A stretch of 64,000 nt of DNA, taken from the NCBI GenBank assembly GCA_026075535.2, contig AP026544.2, positions 10,230,001 through 10,294,000 on the forward strand, in the 5' to 3' direction. Under the pieces are notes generated by a model. The model saw only the letters and a program-made list of their open reading frames with translations, was not told the origin of the DNA and searched no databases. Shown here in pieces: positions 42,660 through 55,500 of this stretch (position 1 is the first letter of the stretch; each line of letters opens with the position of its first letter). The position numbers and the translations under genes are program-made. The DNA is from Tricholoma matsutake (taxonomy: Eukaryota; Basidiomycota; Agaricomycetes; Agaricales; Tricholomataceae).

Positions 42660-45179
42660 AGATCAATTGACGTCTTCACCATGATGGTGGGAAGGAAACC
42701 AAGTCCCAAGGTGACAGGGTGATGGAAATCCATTCCACATCTGAGCGGGGTGGAGATGAGAGTAGTGCAAGAAGTTATTTTGCCTCCTTGCCACATAGGG
42801 AGGAGGTGGAAGGCAAGGGCTCCATACCAACAGGGTCATCAAGATCCATCTGCCTCCAAGCAGAGTGGAGAGAATAGTGGGGGTCAGAGGAACAGGGGAA
42901 GGCCCAGGCGACTGTTCTCCTCTGAGAGGAGCAGTCATGGAGCCCGCCTCTTCATCAGTCTCTGACACCAAGTCAGTCTCCTTGGTGTCATGTCCCTTTT
43001 TGTTCCATTGACTTTGGGTGACCCACGCATTGGGAAAGCGAGACTGGGTTGCTCCAGATTCGTTTGGAGCCACGCTTGCGGCGGCGGCACATTGTCTCCT
43101 TTGCTCATTCTTGGCACAGTTCTTATCGGCCTTGGTTCGACGTGGGGGGCCCACATAGGTCCATCCCCCATCAGCATAGTCTAGGGTCACCAACACTTGG
43201 GAGGCAGTCCCTTGAACCAGCTCAGGGACTCCAGGGATCAGATTGGACTCAACCACAATGATGGGCTGGGTAGAAATAGGATTGGTGGATGGGGGAACGA
43301 CAGCAGAGGGAACTGTCATTGTGGATGCATCAATATTCAACTGTGCCTGAGGCAAGGAAGGATGAATGGAGAGGGATCAAAAGCCAGATGGGCCCACTGG
43401 TGGGGGGACCACCGAGGTCGGAGCAGCAGGGGGAGGTGCAGTAGGAGACATGGGATGTCAAGGTGCAGCATGCAACCCTGGGTGGCTGCCCAGGGGAAAT
43501 GCAAGGTTGAGGGCATTGGGGTCTCATTTCTGCTTGGAAGGTGGGGGCTGAGTTAAACACCTGCTCCCTGATGGGGCAATCCACCACTGGGGTTCCATCA
43601 TCAAAGGGGAATTGTGGGCGTCAGGGACGGGTAACTGCTTCAAATGTTGGAGAACGTCTGAAGCTGGAGCCAAGTCTTCTTCACATCACGACTCTGCCAC
43701 CCCAGTGACCCATCCTAGCCCATAATGAGAAGCTTCTCTGATCTCATGGTCAGAGACTCCCAGGAGAGTGAGATGGTGAACCACATCCTCAATGGTGATG
43801 TTGGGAGAAATGTTTGACATAAACTGTCGATCACACCGAATGCTCATAGATAGGTGTAGCTCCTGGCGGGTCCTTCAGTATAACCCAGGGGTACAGAACA
43901 CTTCTGCCAGGAGTAGTTGTAATAGTTGTTTTTGCTTCTGGGGAATCCCAGAAGGAATCTGTTGCCTCATGAGGAGCATTCCTCAAACATGAGGGAGGCT
44001 AACTTGCGATTGATCCAGTATCAACCAGGGGGCATTCTGGAATTGAAATACCTGGCGATGCATAAACCATGCCCAGGACTCTGGTGAGTCATTGACTGGA
44101 GGCTGAGGCATCCGGTCAGGGTCCTGGAGTTGGCGGATTCCCTTAGCTGACTGGCGCTCCATGGGCAACCACTTGGGAAGTCTCCAGGTCGCAATTGCGT
44201 GGCTCATGAGCAACATGCAAGCTGCAGGGGCAGTTAGACTGGCCATGTGTATGTACGACTGGGCCCATCAAAGGTCCAGCTCATTTCCTACTTGTTGGGC
44301 AGCCACTGCCCAGTGATTGAACTCCGCCATACTTCTGGGTAGTTCTGGGGCCGTAGATGGGGGTTCCCTAGGAGCGGGTACCCAGTTGGCAATTGGAGAG
44401 GGATGGGGATTGGAGAGGGATGGGACCTGGAGGTGATGTTTTGGAGAGGTGGGCAGAAGTGGTGGGTAGTGGGTGCAAAAGACATCCACATCCATAGCAT
44501 CAACAGGGGTTCGAGGAGGATGGGAAGGACCAGTGGGCAGAGTGGCAGGCCTTGAAGCAGCACCTGCATAGTTGGATTGAACGAGGGGCCCAGCGACTGG
44601 GGAAGGCTCGCGAGCATGGGATCTCTTAGTGGGCTGGTCTTCTCGCTGTCAGTCCACCTGATCCTGGAGGCTGTGAATCCTAGCCTTGAGGTTGGCGATC
44701 TCATCATCGTAGCTGTCATACATCCGTTCAGTGGTGCATCTGACTTCCCCCATGAGGTCTCAGTCTCATCAATCCCAAGCCTTGAAGTAGTCCCTGTCCT
44801 GTTTGAATTTGTGCTGGTACACGTGCACCGCATAGGCCTTGCATACTTCGCATCCTACCTGGTGAACTATGACACCCAGGTGACTATTGTACCTCCACTC
44901 CTCCCTAGGGGGGGTGGTCCTTGTTTCTTGTCTCTGATCAACTCTTGTGTGCTCAACAGAGCTACCAGTGGATGGAGACCATCTTCTCCTCTCCTTGAGC
45001 CTTGAGCCTTGCAGTTCAAATTCTCTCCTCACTTCCCTCCTCGAGCCTTGTGGTTGGAGGTCCCTCCTTCCTTGCCTTTCCTCCCTCCTATCCCTCCCCC
45101 TTTGAGGCACATCGGCCTCACAAAAATGGTGAAACATTGGTGAGTCATCCATTGAGTAGTCATCAGACTGGCCATCCAT
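42660..45179 (-). pseudogene. Element E extra coding region after integrase
   Basis: From ATG 45179 (MDGQSDDYSMDDSP) the minus strand reads, over several frame breaks, into a long protein: an Arg-rich stretch (RGRDRREERQGRRDL), a block CEVCKAYAVHVYQHKFKQDR, a short coiled-coil-like stretch (DEIANLKARIHSLQDQ), Pro/Ser-rich parts and a conserved C-terminal area (GGWTYVGPPRRTKADKN; FPNAWVTQSQWNKKG) ending near 42660. The C-terminal area is repeated in fragment F (GRGWTYLGPPHRTKPEKNR), so it is a true part of the family. It is not an envelope: no hydrophobic segment or signal peptide is seen. Function unknown. Confidence 0.6.
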
Positions 45180-45399
45180 GATGAATGGTTGGACTTGAAG
45201 AAAGAAAAGAAAAAAAAATTGATTCAACTCCACCGGTCAACTGTACAGTACCTTCCCACACCTCAGGAAAGACATGACCGTCATGCCTGAAGAGTTTGAA
45301 TCTTCCCACCATTGTGGAAGATGCCAGGCCCACAGCTGCCTGGCCTTCTTGACCAAGTTGAGAAGTTCTATCACCCTTTGCATGCTGGTGTCGCTTGGG

Positions 45400-46860
45400 C
45401 AGATCCGTACACTCCTTGGCACCCACAAGGGCCAAGTAAGCGTCCAGGGCAGCCAACTCATTGCACACAGCCAGTGGTTCCCAAGTGGACTCGCCCATGC
45501 TCCACTTCACTTCCAATTCCAATGCATGACCCTTTCAACAATGGGACATGATCTCCTCAACCCACCATTCAGTGTCATCAGGGGCGCCGAAGTCATAAGG
45601 ATCCAGGCACCTTCTGTTGAAAAACAGGGCATCATTGTTCTCATAATGGGGACGTAGCAGGTTCACATGGAATCTGCCATGTATCCGCCAACTCTGGAGC
45701 TCGGAAGGTAAGTCCAGATCATAGTTGGAAGTATCTGGGTAGCTTCGCAGGACCTCATATGGTCCTACAAACTTGGGAAGGAGCTTACTGGCCCTCCCCT
45801 TGGGCAATGTCAGGTTCTTGGTAGAAAGGTATACTTTCTCTCCTGGTCTGATGTCAGGCTCCTTTCCATGCTGTTTGTTGGCATGGAACTGTTGGAACAC
45901 GCGCTCAGCAATAATATTGTCGTGAGCGATTGCCATGTTGCATAACACATCCATGGTGAAGGTATGTACTCCAGGTGGCACTTGCTCTGGAGTAGGTAAT
46001 TCTTGCATCATGCAAGGAAGATACCTATAGGTTACCTCAAATGAAGCCATCCCAGTAGCCTGATTGATGGTGGAGTTGATAGCAAACTCCACCAACACCA
46101 GGAATTTGACCCAGTCTTTCTTGTTGGAAGCCACGAAAGACCATAAGATCTGAGCGATGGATCGATTGGCTCGCTCAGTAGCACTGTCTGTCTGAGGATG
46201 GAAGGAGGTGGACATCAGTAACTTTACATTCAAGACTCGGTGGACTTCCCACCACCAGCAGGAGGTGAACTTGGAATCCTGGTCAGAAACAATGGATCCA
46301 GGCAACCCATGCAGCCTAACTATCTCTTTGATGAAAAGAGATGACAACTCAGAGGCGGTGGTGGTGATCATTATGGGAACCAGGTGCACTATAGATGACA
46401 ATTGGCATATCACCACCCATAGGTAATTAAACCCTTCCAACTCAGGGAATGGACCAATAAAGTCCATCCCTATGGATTCCCAAGGATGGATCAGGGTGGG
46501 CAACAAATGTAACTTACCCATGGGGGAGCGATACTCCCCCTTGGACCGAATGCAGGCCTCACAGGATTCGCAGAACTTATCCACTTCGTATTGGAGGCGA
46601 GGCCACCAATACCATCGCCTAACATACTCAGAGGTCTTTGCTGGGACAAAGTGCCTGATGATTGAGTGGGCTTGGTCGATGATATGGCCATGTAAAGTCA
46701 TTTCCTTGGAGGGTGCTGAGGGAATGCACACAATGTGTTCTCCTCCCTTGTTCTTCATCCATATTATACTGTTGATCACCTCAAAGTCGGGGTGATCTTC
46801 TGGGTTATCCAGGACTTTGCCAAATACCTTGTCCTCCTTATATCCCTGTCAGATGTCCTC
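45400..46860 (-). pseudogene. Element E integrase and chromodomain
   Basis: An intact 414-codon frame (46779-45535) has the zinc finger (GHIIDQAHSIIRHF; FCESCEACIRSKGEY), the core with IGMDFIGPFPELEG, SIVSDQDSKFTS and DSATERANRSIAQ (D, D, E), and the C-terminal GPYEVLRSYPDTSNYDL and RIHGRFHVNLLRPH. After a stop the next frame (from 45522) has LEVKWSMGESTWEPLAVCNE, the second half of a chromodomain whose first half is WWVEEIMSHC. The integrase would insert cDNA, the chromodomain guide it to chromatin. This is the best preserved frame of E. Confidence 0.92.
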
Positions 46861-47094
46861 ATCCATTGGGTCTTGTTCTGACAAGGACACATTCAAATCC
46901 TGGTGTTTGGCCAGTAATTCATATACTGTGGGGTCTTCCCCTCGGGGCTCTTTAGGACCTCCCATCCCATTCTGGCCCTGCACACCAGCGAGCACCACCA
47001 CGGCCAGTTCTCAATCCTCAACCCGCTCATGCAAGGCTCTCAGGTGCTCTTCTGCTTGACAGATCTGGGCCTTGGCAGATCATGTCTCAATGAC

Positions 47095-48358
47095 TCAATT
47101 CCTAATGTCCAAATGACAATCCCAGGGCAAGTCCTCGTGCATAGGATCAAGGCATACATCGGCAAACACATAATGTTGCACCAGAGGTGCGTCTTCCCAG
47201 TTATCAAACTGGTAATACCTGGACAGGGCATCCACGACCTTGTTGAGGTTCCCTTTGACATATTGTATGTCAAAGTGGAAGTGCGAGAGGTACTCCATCC
47301 ACCGGGACTGACAGGCTGATAATTGAAGCTGGGTTTGGAAAAACTCAAAGGCCTTGTGATCTGTCACCACGTGAAGTTAGCTTATCTTCCCACTTGAGAA
47401 GCACCTCAAGGATTGCAATGGTTTCATGCTCAAAGGTCCTATAGTTCCTTTGAGCATCCGAGAACTTTTTGGATAGGAATCTGGCCAGTCGACAGCTCTG
47501 CCATCCAGGGCCCTGCCCATACATGGCCCCAACCCTGAATACTGAAGCATCGCAAATCACCCAGATGGGCTCCTCTGAGCTGGCATCAATGGGTTTTAGA
47601 ACTGGGGTCAAACAACAGATGTCTTTGATAGTCTGGAAACAGCTATCGTGCAGAGGATGCCAATGGAAGGATTGTCCATTCTTTGTCATAGCGGAGAGTG
47701 GGCTGGTGTATGCCAAAATATTGGGAAGGAAGTGGGCTAGGTACTGAACTAGTCCCAAGAACCATTGAACCTCATGATAGTTTTGAGGCACCTTCCATTC
47801 TCGTATCCTCGCCATTTTATCACTGTCGGTGTGGAGGCCCTTGTCATCTATCATATGGCTGAGACATTCAAGTTTCTTGGCATATAGTTCACATTTATCC
47901 ACACAAAGGTACAGTTCGTGCTCTCGTAGTTTATTGAACACAAGCTGCAGGTGGTGTTGATGTTCAACGATGGAGTCACTGAACACAAAGATATCGTTGA
48001 GATAAGCATGCATGAACCATCTGATGTACTCCCTGAAGATGGAGTTCATCAATTGTTGGAAAGTAGCTGGGCCATTGCAATCACCCTGCTGCTTCACCAG
48101 GCTCTCAAAAGTGCCCAGTACCATCGCAAACACTGTTTTCCAGATGTCCCCTGGTTTGACCAGAATCTGCTCATAAGCATCGGATAAGTCGATCTTCGAA
48201 CGATACTTTGCTTGAGCTACATCCAGCCTGATCAGGTCCTGATCAGGGAAAGGCATCACATTCTTGACGGTATTGTTGTTCCTCTTTTTTGCGTTGACCA
48301 CAGTACAGATGTCCCCATTTTTCTTGGGGACCACCAGCATTGGAGCAGCTTGCTCCAT
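47095..48358 (-). pseudogene. Element E RT and RNase H
   Basis: 48358-47345 (337 codons): MLVVPKKNGDICTVVNAKKR, SKIDLSDAYEQILVKPGDIW, ATFQQLMNSIFREYIRWFMH, and YLNDIFVFSD where the first Asp of the Y-X-D-D box is Asn, so the RT is inactive as it stands. RNase H: WVICDASVFRVGAMYGQG, LSKKFSDAQRNYRTFEHETI. A frameshift near 47360 leads to VTDHKAFEFFQTQLQLSACQ and VKGNLNKVVDALSRYY (47370-47095). Confidence 0.92.
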
Positions 48359-48514
48359 GCATGCTGGCCTCCATCATCCCACCTGACAATACCTCTCCAT
48401 CTTATCGGCGAGGGGTTGTTGCATTGAGTTGGGACACTTAGGTAAGTGGTAGTTATACCTCTTCTTTTCATCCACCAATGGGATTTGATGGTTGATCTCC
48501 CTCATGGGAGGGGG

Positions 48515-49003
48515 TCATGCTGGTACACCCCACAGGATGTCCTTGCAGACCTCAAGCCATTCCTCCCACAACCAGGGAATGTCCTTCTTCCCCAAAGGCC
48601 CTTGGGCCTTTGTGCTCTTGGCTAGCTCTTCACAGATAGCGAAGAGCACTTCATTCAGGTCCGACAGTTGCTGTTCTGAGAGCACCTCCTGCACTGTGGG
48701 GTGACCTAGATCAACTCCGCAATTCGGTCCCTCGGGGTATCTGTCCCAAGTAAACTCCTCAACATATTCATCCCAATTGCCAGAGTCCTTGTGGTCGCTA
48801 TCCAGCTCCTGGTCAAGACCCCTATTTGAAGAATCCAAGTCTTCGTCTTTGGACCCCAGGAGGATGGGGTCTGATGTCCCCAATCCATGCCCCTTATGGG
48901 GATGATCCACATCGTTCTCCTCCTCCATTGTCACGGAGGTGCAACCTCTGGATGGAGGCTGGGCCAAAACTGAACTTATCCCTAGCTTATTAGGATCCTT
49001 CAA
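48515..49003 (-). CDS. Element E linker between protease and RT
   Basis: 162 open codons rich in Asp/Glu (DPILLGSKDEDLDSSNRGLD) with a C-terminal part LSEQQLSDLNEVLFAICEEL, which resembles the segment that precedes RT in Ty3/gypsy pol. Part of the polyprotein rather than a separate gene. Confidence 0.6.
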   Translation of the reverse strand: MKDPNKLGISSVLAQPPSRGCTSVTMEEENDVDHPHKGHGLGTSDPILLGSKDEDLDSSNRGLDQELDSDHKDSGNWDEYVEEFTWDRYPEGPNCGVDLGHPTVQEVLSEQQLSDLNEVLFAICEELAKSTKAQGPLGKKDIPWLWEEWLEVCKDILWGVPA

Positions 49004-49036
49004 TATGCTGACAGCGGCACAAGGGCCACTGTCGAG

Positions 49037-49447
49037 TCACTCATCCTGTACAGGTTGAGTTCTCATGGCATATCTGCATACTTGTCGAAAAGTGCTTTCG
49101 CTCTCGACAATGGTGGGGAGGACCTGGCCCTGAAACCACACCTGGTCTTGCTCAAAGTCCAGGATGAGCCCATATTTCCTCATAAACACTGTACCCACAA
49201 TGGTGTCATATCTATTGAGGTTGATCACATCGAAATAATGATTGGCTCTTATGGTCCCTAATTCAAACTCTGCAAAGAGCCCAAAATTGATTTTGGACCA
49301 ACTTCCCACCATACCTAGCTGGAGGGGTACTGGGTCCTCCAGCTCATGCACTTTCAGATTTGCAGATATGGTAAACTCAGGTGAAACTGAGTCCATCGTA
49401 CACCCTGAGTCTAGAAGTATGTTAGCTTCAAGACCATGGATCTTCAT
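49037..49447 (-). CDS. Element E protease
   Basis: 136 codons with ANILLDSGCTMDSVSPEF (Asp-Ser-Gly) and RYDTIVGTVFMRKYGLILDF, the two conserved strands of a Ty3 retropepsin. Downstream of the zinc knuckle and upstream of the linker to RT, on the minus strand. Confidence 0.88.
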   Translation of the reverse strand: MKIHGLEANILLDSGCTMDSVSPEFTISANLKVHELEDPVPLQLGMVGSWSKINFGLFAEFELGTIRANHYFDVINLNRYDTIVGTVFMRKYGLILDFEQDQVWFQGQVLPTIVESESTFRQVCRYAMRTQPVQDE

Positions 49448-49639
49448 CCTTATGATGAAGCACTGGTTGTCCTTCTCAGTTTGAGGAGGTCAGACAATTT
49501 TCTTGGACAACTTCCTCAGGGCAGGGGGGCACCTGAGGTTCATGGAGATGGGAGGGGAGGAGTCAGTGATCACCCCCATCTGATCAGGGGAATGACTTGG
49601 TTCAACCGTCTCCTCCTCAGAATCCTCCTCTGAGTTGGA

Positions 49640-52153
49640 TACTGATTGCATGGAGGGACACGAGTCAGATGCTGAATCTGACTCATAATCGTAGATTGCC
49701 TCCCAGATGGCTCCAAATCATTTGGGGTCACCACCTTCCTTGGATCCTGATTCATTGTCTGAGTTCAGGGGGTATGGATCCCCATCAGAACTGTATTGGG
49801 ATCCCAACATATCCTGGTCTGATTCCTCAGAATCACTATGAACTAATGCCAATCATTCATCCTCCACTGGAGGGTTCATTTTTGGTGCCATCAAGTTCCT
49901 CATGGGCAGTGTACATCCTCGTGCCCATATGGGGTTTCGATTGTCCTGGTATTGTACTCGGAACACTTCTTATCAGTGGAGTAATGACCTAATCCCCCGC
50001 ACTTGTAGCAGGTGGGAGGAGGCTTGGTTTCCTCATACTTTTTAGTAGGGGCATGATTTCTGGGAGTCCAGTCTCCAGATATGGGTGTCTTCCTATCCTC
50101 ATGATGAGGTTCCTTCCTCATAGAAAACACTTCGCGAGTTCTATTGGGCCTGTCCCTGTTTCTAGGTCAATTGTCTCGCCTGGGTGGATCTCGGGTTCAT
50201 TTGTGAGATCGCTTAGGGGACCGACTCTCCCAGGCAGAGGTGGTCACCTTGGGTTTTTGAACATCCTTACTGGACGACAGGGCCTCCATCAGGCACTTAC
50301 GCTCCTGGTATCTCTTCTTCTTCTGGCCTTGCAGACATAGTACAGGATCATATCTGTGGAACTGGCTTCCACGTAACAGCCTTTGTCAAATATGAAAGAC
50401 ACCATAGTCTGGGGTAACCCAGACAAGAGTTGGGTCTGGAAGGTGAAACAGTCTGGGGCTCTGATCATCCTGGTAGCATATCGCTCCAGTTTATGGTAAT
50501 AGCTCATGAGTCCTTTGACTACATCATATTTCACCTTTGCAAAGTGATCAGCTGCATCATGGGTAGCATTGTTGTGTATAAACCAATCATATAGACTGGT
50601 GATCACATCCTTAAAAGACCACTGGGCCCAGTGGTGGTATACTCCATCCATGTTGTCCTCAAACCAGGTCAGGGCCACTCCTTCTAGGTACATGCCTGTA
50701 TACTTGATCCTTTTGGCATTGAGACTGGGACCACTCATTTTGCTCACCTTCAACCATCGAAGGAGAGCATTCAGCCACCATTTGAACACCTCAGTATCCA
50801 AGCTCCTGCCATAAGTTGGGGGAGTGGGAACACGGGGTCCATTCTTTCAATCCGGGAGTGATTCCATGGTTGTGGACATCTTATTGTCGATCTGCTGATG
50901 GAACTTGGCATGCATTGCCTTCAAGTATTTGGAAGGGTGATGGGTGCCTTTATCTCAGTAGGAGTTGAGCTCCCCACTGTACCCTCATTGATGGGAACGG
51001 GCATCTGTGTGAGCAGAGGCAGACAGGGTATCTCCTCAATAACTGATGCTTGGGTTGGGTCTCAACCTTGAGCGGGACCGAGAATTAGGGCAAAGGAGGC
51101 TATGCTCTTCAACCTCGTCCTCTTCATCACTGGGAGGAGGAATTTCCTCATCTCTATCGCTATCATCACTGTCGCTGTGGGGAGGGGAGGAGTCGCCTCC
51201 TCTGCCTCCAATTCCCCTTGGCCCTCCACACCCAGGGGTTTCTTCTCTTCTTCCTTGCTCTGGATGAATAGAGCTAGGAGCATGGCTGGGCGGGCTTTCC
51301 TTGGAAGAGGGGGCCTCTTCATATGGGAATCCCTTGACATCAAAGTGTATACCTTGTCTGGGATATTGGTATGCTGTCCCTCACAGAGAGCAGAGTCTCT
51401 GAATCATTGAAGAGCCACTTTGCTGGCTCCATCATAGTGAACCGACTTCTTTTGAGGGGTCCCAATGTCAGATTCCCTATGGTTTGAAGCAGGGGTTCCA
51501 CCACAAGGGAGATTTGGAGTACTATTCTCCTCCTGACTGGGAGGAGAGGCGGGGCCCTGACTACCAGACTCATGACAAATTTGGACAGAGAACCCCCTCA
51601 TCAGCTCTTGTATTTGCACGTTGAGTTGAGTTGGGTCATAACTGTCCTGATCCAGGTGCCTGTTAATGATCTCACAGGCCAGAGTGGTGTATGCTCTTTT
51701 TCTCCTTGCTAGATGGAATGTGTTTTCAGGTTTCTTCTCCTCTCAACATTGTTTGCTACTTCCCTCATCCATAGGTGTGGGTGAGGGAGTTGAGACTGGT
51801 CTACCAGATGGGTGCATGGGGTTCTCTCATGGCAAGGTATTCCCACAATTATGGTGAGGGGCAGACTGGCTCTCCTGACTAGGGGAGAGTCTGGGCATAC
51901 TCTCTGGAGAGCATGGACCCAAAGAGGGGGGAGGAGATGGGGAAGGTGAATCATTCCAACAATGGACCCTGCTAGCAGGAACTGGATCTTGGGTCGATGC
52001 TCTCAATGCTGAATCAACTTCTTTGACTTCTTCGATGGCACTCAACTGATTCCCATCAGCTGGGTTATGGGACTGGTCACCAGGGGGTTCTGAATCCAAA
52101 CCACCTTTAGCCCTGGCTCAGGCAGTCTTCTTCTTTACTTTCATAGAGGACAT
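49640..52153 (-). pseudogene. Element E gag
   Basis: Starts at ATG 52153 (MSSMKVKKKTA), then a long low-complexity Ser/Pro/Glu-rich region with several breaks. The capsid part is 50801-50289: FKWWLNALLRWLKVSK, YLEGVALTWFEDNMDG, VITSLYDWFIHNNATHDAAD, YATRMIRAPDCF. The zinc knuckle CYKCGGLGHYSTDKKC (CX2CX4HX5C) is at about 50020-49970. Long N-terminal extension compared with B. Confidence 0.78.
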
Positions 52154-52336
52154 GTCAGTTGGGCTGGGAAGTTGGGGTCCATCGTGGGTAGTGTCAAACT
52201 TGGATCATGAGTCTAATGAACTGTTGCCAGTGGTATCAGGGTCGATTTTGATATTATGGCACAATATGACATTTGCGAAGGTGAAGTCGAGTGGATATTC
52301 TTTTGGTAAAAAAACAGATTTGAGTTTTCAAAAAAG

Positions 52337-52518
52337 TGTAGTAAGGCAGAGGGGGTAGACTTATATCACATGCTGCAAGAATATGATTAACATATATTTT
52401 GCTGTGTGTAAAATGGTCTGTCCTTGAAATTAAAACCGGCCCTTATAAAGGGACCAGTGGCTTGCACAAACACTAAGTAGATATAGGTAAATACTGGGCA
52501 TCACCCTGGATCACTACA
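52337..52518 (-). repeat. 5' LTR of element E
   Basis: 182 bp, collinear with 42401-42582. Differences include several CG/CA/TG sites. Confidence 0.93.
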
Positions 52519-55500
52519 TCAGCACCGAATAAATTTAGATGCAGTGCCAGCACTCTTAGACCTAGAATCATTTTCTTTCCTACATATGTGTATTCCTCCT
52601 ACATCTTCCCTTCCTAACCTGCCCACTACATTACCTCCACCTAATCCAACCTTGATTCCTTCCTCATCTCCTGATACTTTTAAAGCCCCTAATGAATCAG
52701 TATTGTGCAACTACTTTGAGGCATTTGAGATCCCTCTAAGGGAAGAGTATTATAGCCAAGAACTGGCCAATACCATGCCAACTGCATCAAATTTTGCATA
52801 CAAGAAAGTAGCTAACTGAGTCAAACCTGTTGCCACAACTCTTTCTGAAGAATACAGGATTGTGTGCAAACTCCCTCACAACCCCCTGACACACCCACCA
52901 AATGTTTCTCCAGGGAAAAGATATACAGCCAAATGAGCCAAAATGCAAAAGGTCAACCCCACTGGGTTCCTTACATCAGAAGAAGAAAATCTGTGTCATT
53001 GGATTTTTCGAACTCATGAGGATGGTTTTGCATGGTGCAAGGAGGAAAAAGGGAAGTTCACCTCAGATTACTTTGACCTTGTAAGAATCCCCATCATTGA
53101 GCACATTCTGTGGTTCCATAAAAATTATCCCTATCCCTCCTGGCATCTTTGATTGAGTAGTCAGCATAATCAAGTACAAAATAGCTTCTGGAGTTTACAA
53201 GGAGTCAAACTCATCTTACCAATCACAATGGTTCTGCATGCTCAAAAAGGATGGTAAAGCCTTGCAACTCATACATGATCTTCAGCTGTTGAATCAAGTT
53301 ACAATCAAGGATGCATCAGCACCACCCATCCTCAAAACCTATGCAGAATCATTTGGTAGCCATGGATGTTATGGAATGTTTGACCTGTTTGTAGGATTTG
53401 ATCAATATGCACTCGACAAAAGGTCTTGGGACCTTACCACCTCCCAAACACCACTTGGTGCCCTCTGTCTCACTTCTATCCTAATGGGCTACACAAATTC
53501 AGCCCAGATTTTCCATGGTGATGTCCCCTTTATTCTTTGAGATGAGATCCCTCATATCACCATGCCCTATATTGATGATGTACCTGTAAAAGGACCCTCG
53601 ACATGCTATGAGCTTCCTAACAGGGAATATGAGGTTATCTCAGAGAATCCTGGCATCCACTGTTTTGTATGGGAACACTTTCAGAATGTGAACCATGTCA
53701 TCCACCAAATGCAAAAAGCAGGGGGAACATTTTCTGGAAAGAAAACAGACCTCTGCCTCACAGAAGTGGTTGTGGTAGGACACAAGTGTATGTATGAAGG
53801 CTGACTTCCTGATGATACTTGCATCCAGAAAGTTAAAGACTGACCCCATGCAAAGATCTCACTGATGTTCAAGGGTTCCTGGGTACAGCAGGAACAGTCT
53901 AAATATTCATCAAAACTTCACCATACATGCACACCCACTCATTCAGCTGAGCAATAAAGATCATGACTTTGTATTTGGAGAACTTGAGCAGAAGGCCATG
54001 TGCACCCTCAAGTACCTCATAATCAATTCCCCAGCCATTCGAGCCATTGATTATTGATCAAACAATGAAGTCATTCTTGCTGTTGATTCATTGTGGTGCG
54101 CTGTAGGTTTCATCCTATCACAGATGGGGCCTGATAACAAGCAGTATCCATCACATTTCAGGTCAATTACATGGAATGGCAGAGAACAGAGGTACTCACA
54201 GTCTAAGATTGAGCTATATGGCCTTTTCCAAGCATTGTGCAATGTCCAGTTGTGCATCATAGGAGTCAGAAATTTTGTTGTGGAAGTGGATGCCAAATAC
54301 ATCCAAGGAATGATAAATAATCCCAATTTTCAGCCCAATGCCACAATTAATTGTCAGATCACTGGCATCCTCCTGTTTGACTTCAAACTTTGGCATGTTC
54401 CAGGGAAAGACCACTCACCTGCTGACAGATTGTCATGATGACCACCTGCACCAGAAGACCAGCCTGAAGGAGATGGCTACAATGACTGGATTGATAGGTC
54501 ATACACATTTGCAATTGAGATTTTGAATTACCCACAGATTACTAGCAACAGGATCAATTCCCAAGTCCATCCCTCCCCTCCTGTGTCACACCATCCAGCA
54601 GCCATTCCCCAGACATCAATTGCTAATACAACCCCATCCATGTTTATCGTCAACCTCCCAGGGGAAGGCATCACAATTCCTCAAACAGAAAAAGCCCAAA
54701 GGAATGATACCAAGCTGTCAAAAATTGAGACCTTCTTGCAGAATATGGAATGACCACCTGAATTGAGTGAAGATCAGTTCCATCATTTCATAAAGAAAGC
54801 ATCTGGGTTTTTCATTTTAGAAGGGAAACTTTGGAAGCACAACTCACATGGAAAGCACCAACTCATAATTCCAGAAAATAAATGCCTAGCAATTATTCAG
54901 GGGGCGCATGATGGATTGGGCCACAAAGGGCTATTCTCAGTATGTATGCGCCTCCTCAACTGGTTCTGGTGGCCTATGTTAGAACATGATGTGACATCCC
55001 TCTTCTGAAAAGCATATATTGACACTTTCTTCATGCCCAAAGCTGGAGGATACCATTATGTAGTCCATGCACACTGTTCTCTTTCGTCATATCCAGGTTG
55101 CATACTGAGACCGGCGCTACACTTGGAGCCTTCATTTTTCAGGTGATTCTCTGCCGATGGGGAGCCTTAGAGACTATTGTGACTGATAATGGGCTGGCAT
55201 TTGTCAAGGCACTAGACTGGCTAGCAAAGAAGCATCATATCCATCACATCAGAATATCACCATATAATTTTCAGGCACAAGGTCCCATAGAATGACATCA
55301 TTTTGATGTCTGTGAGTCCCTGATCAAGGCAGCAGATGGTATTGAGACTAAGTGGCACCAGGTGGCACATTCGGGTTTCTGGGCAGAACATATTACAATT
55401 CAAAAATCAGCAGGGTACTCACCATATATCATAGTGCACAGAGTTGAGCCCCTTTTGCCCTTCAATCCTGCAGAAGCAACATACATGGTGCCCACACCAT

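Larger units (their letters stand above)
42401..52518 (-). mobile_element. Ty3/gypsy chromovirus E, complete, nested in D
   Basis: 10118 bp with short LTRs of 182 bp (TGTAGT...ACTACA) at 42401-42582 and 52337-52518, and a perfect 5-bp duplication TCAGC at 42396-42400 and 52519-52523. On the minus strand: gag with zinc knuckle, protease, RT, RNase H, integrase with a long open frame, chromodomain-like end, then a 2.5-kb extra coding region before the 3' LTR. Relatives are the fragments at 56544-57657 and 62857-63448. Confidence 0.96.

Noticed and set aside
43049..43556. Plus-strand frames opposite the extra region of E
   Set aside because: Antisense to a protein area shared between E and F, therefore shadows.
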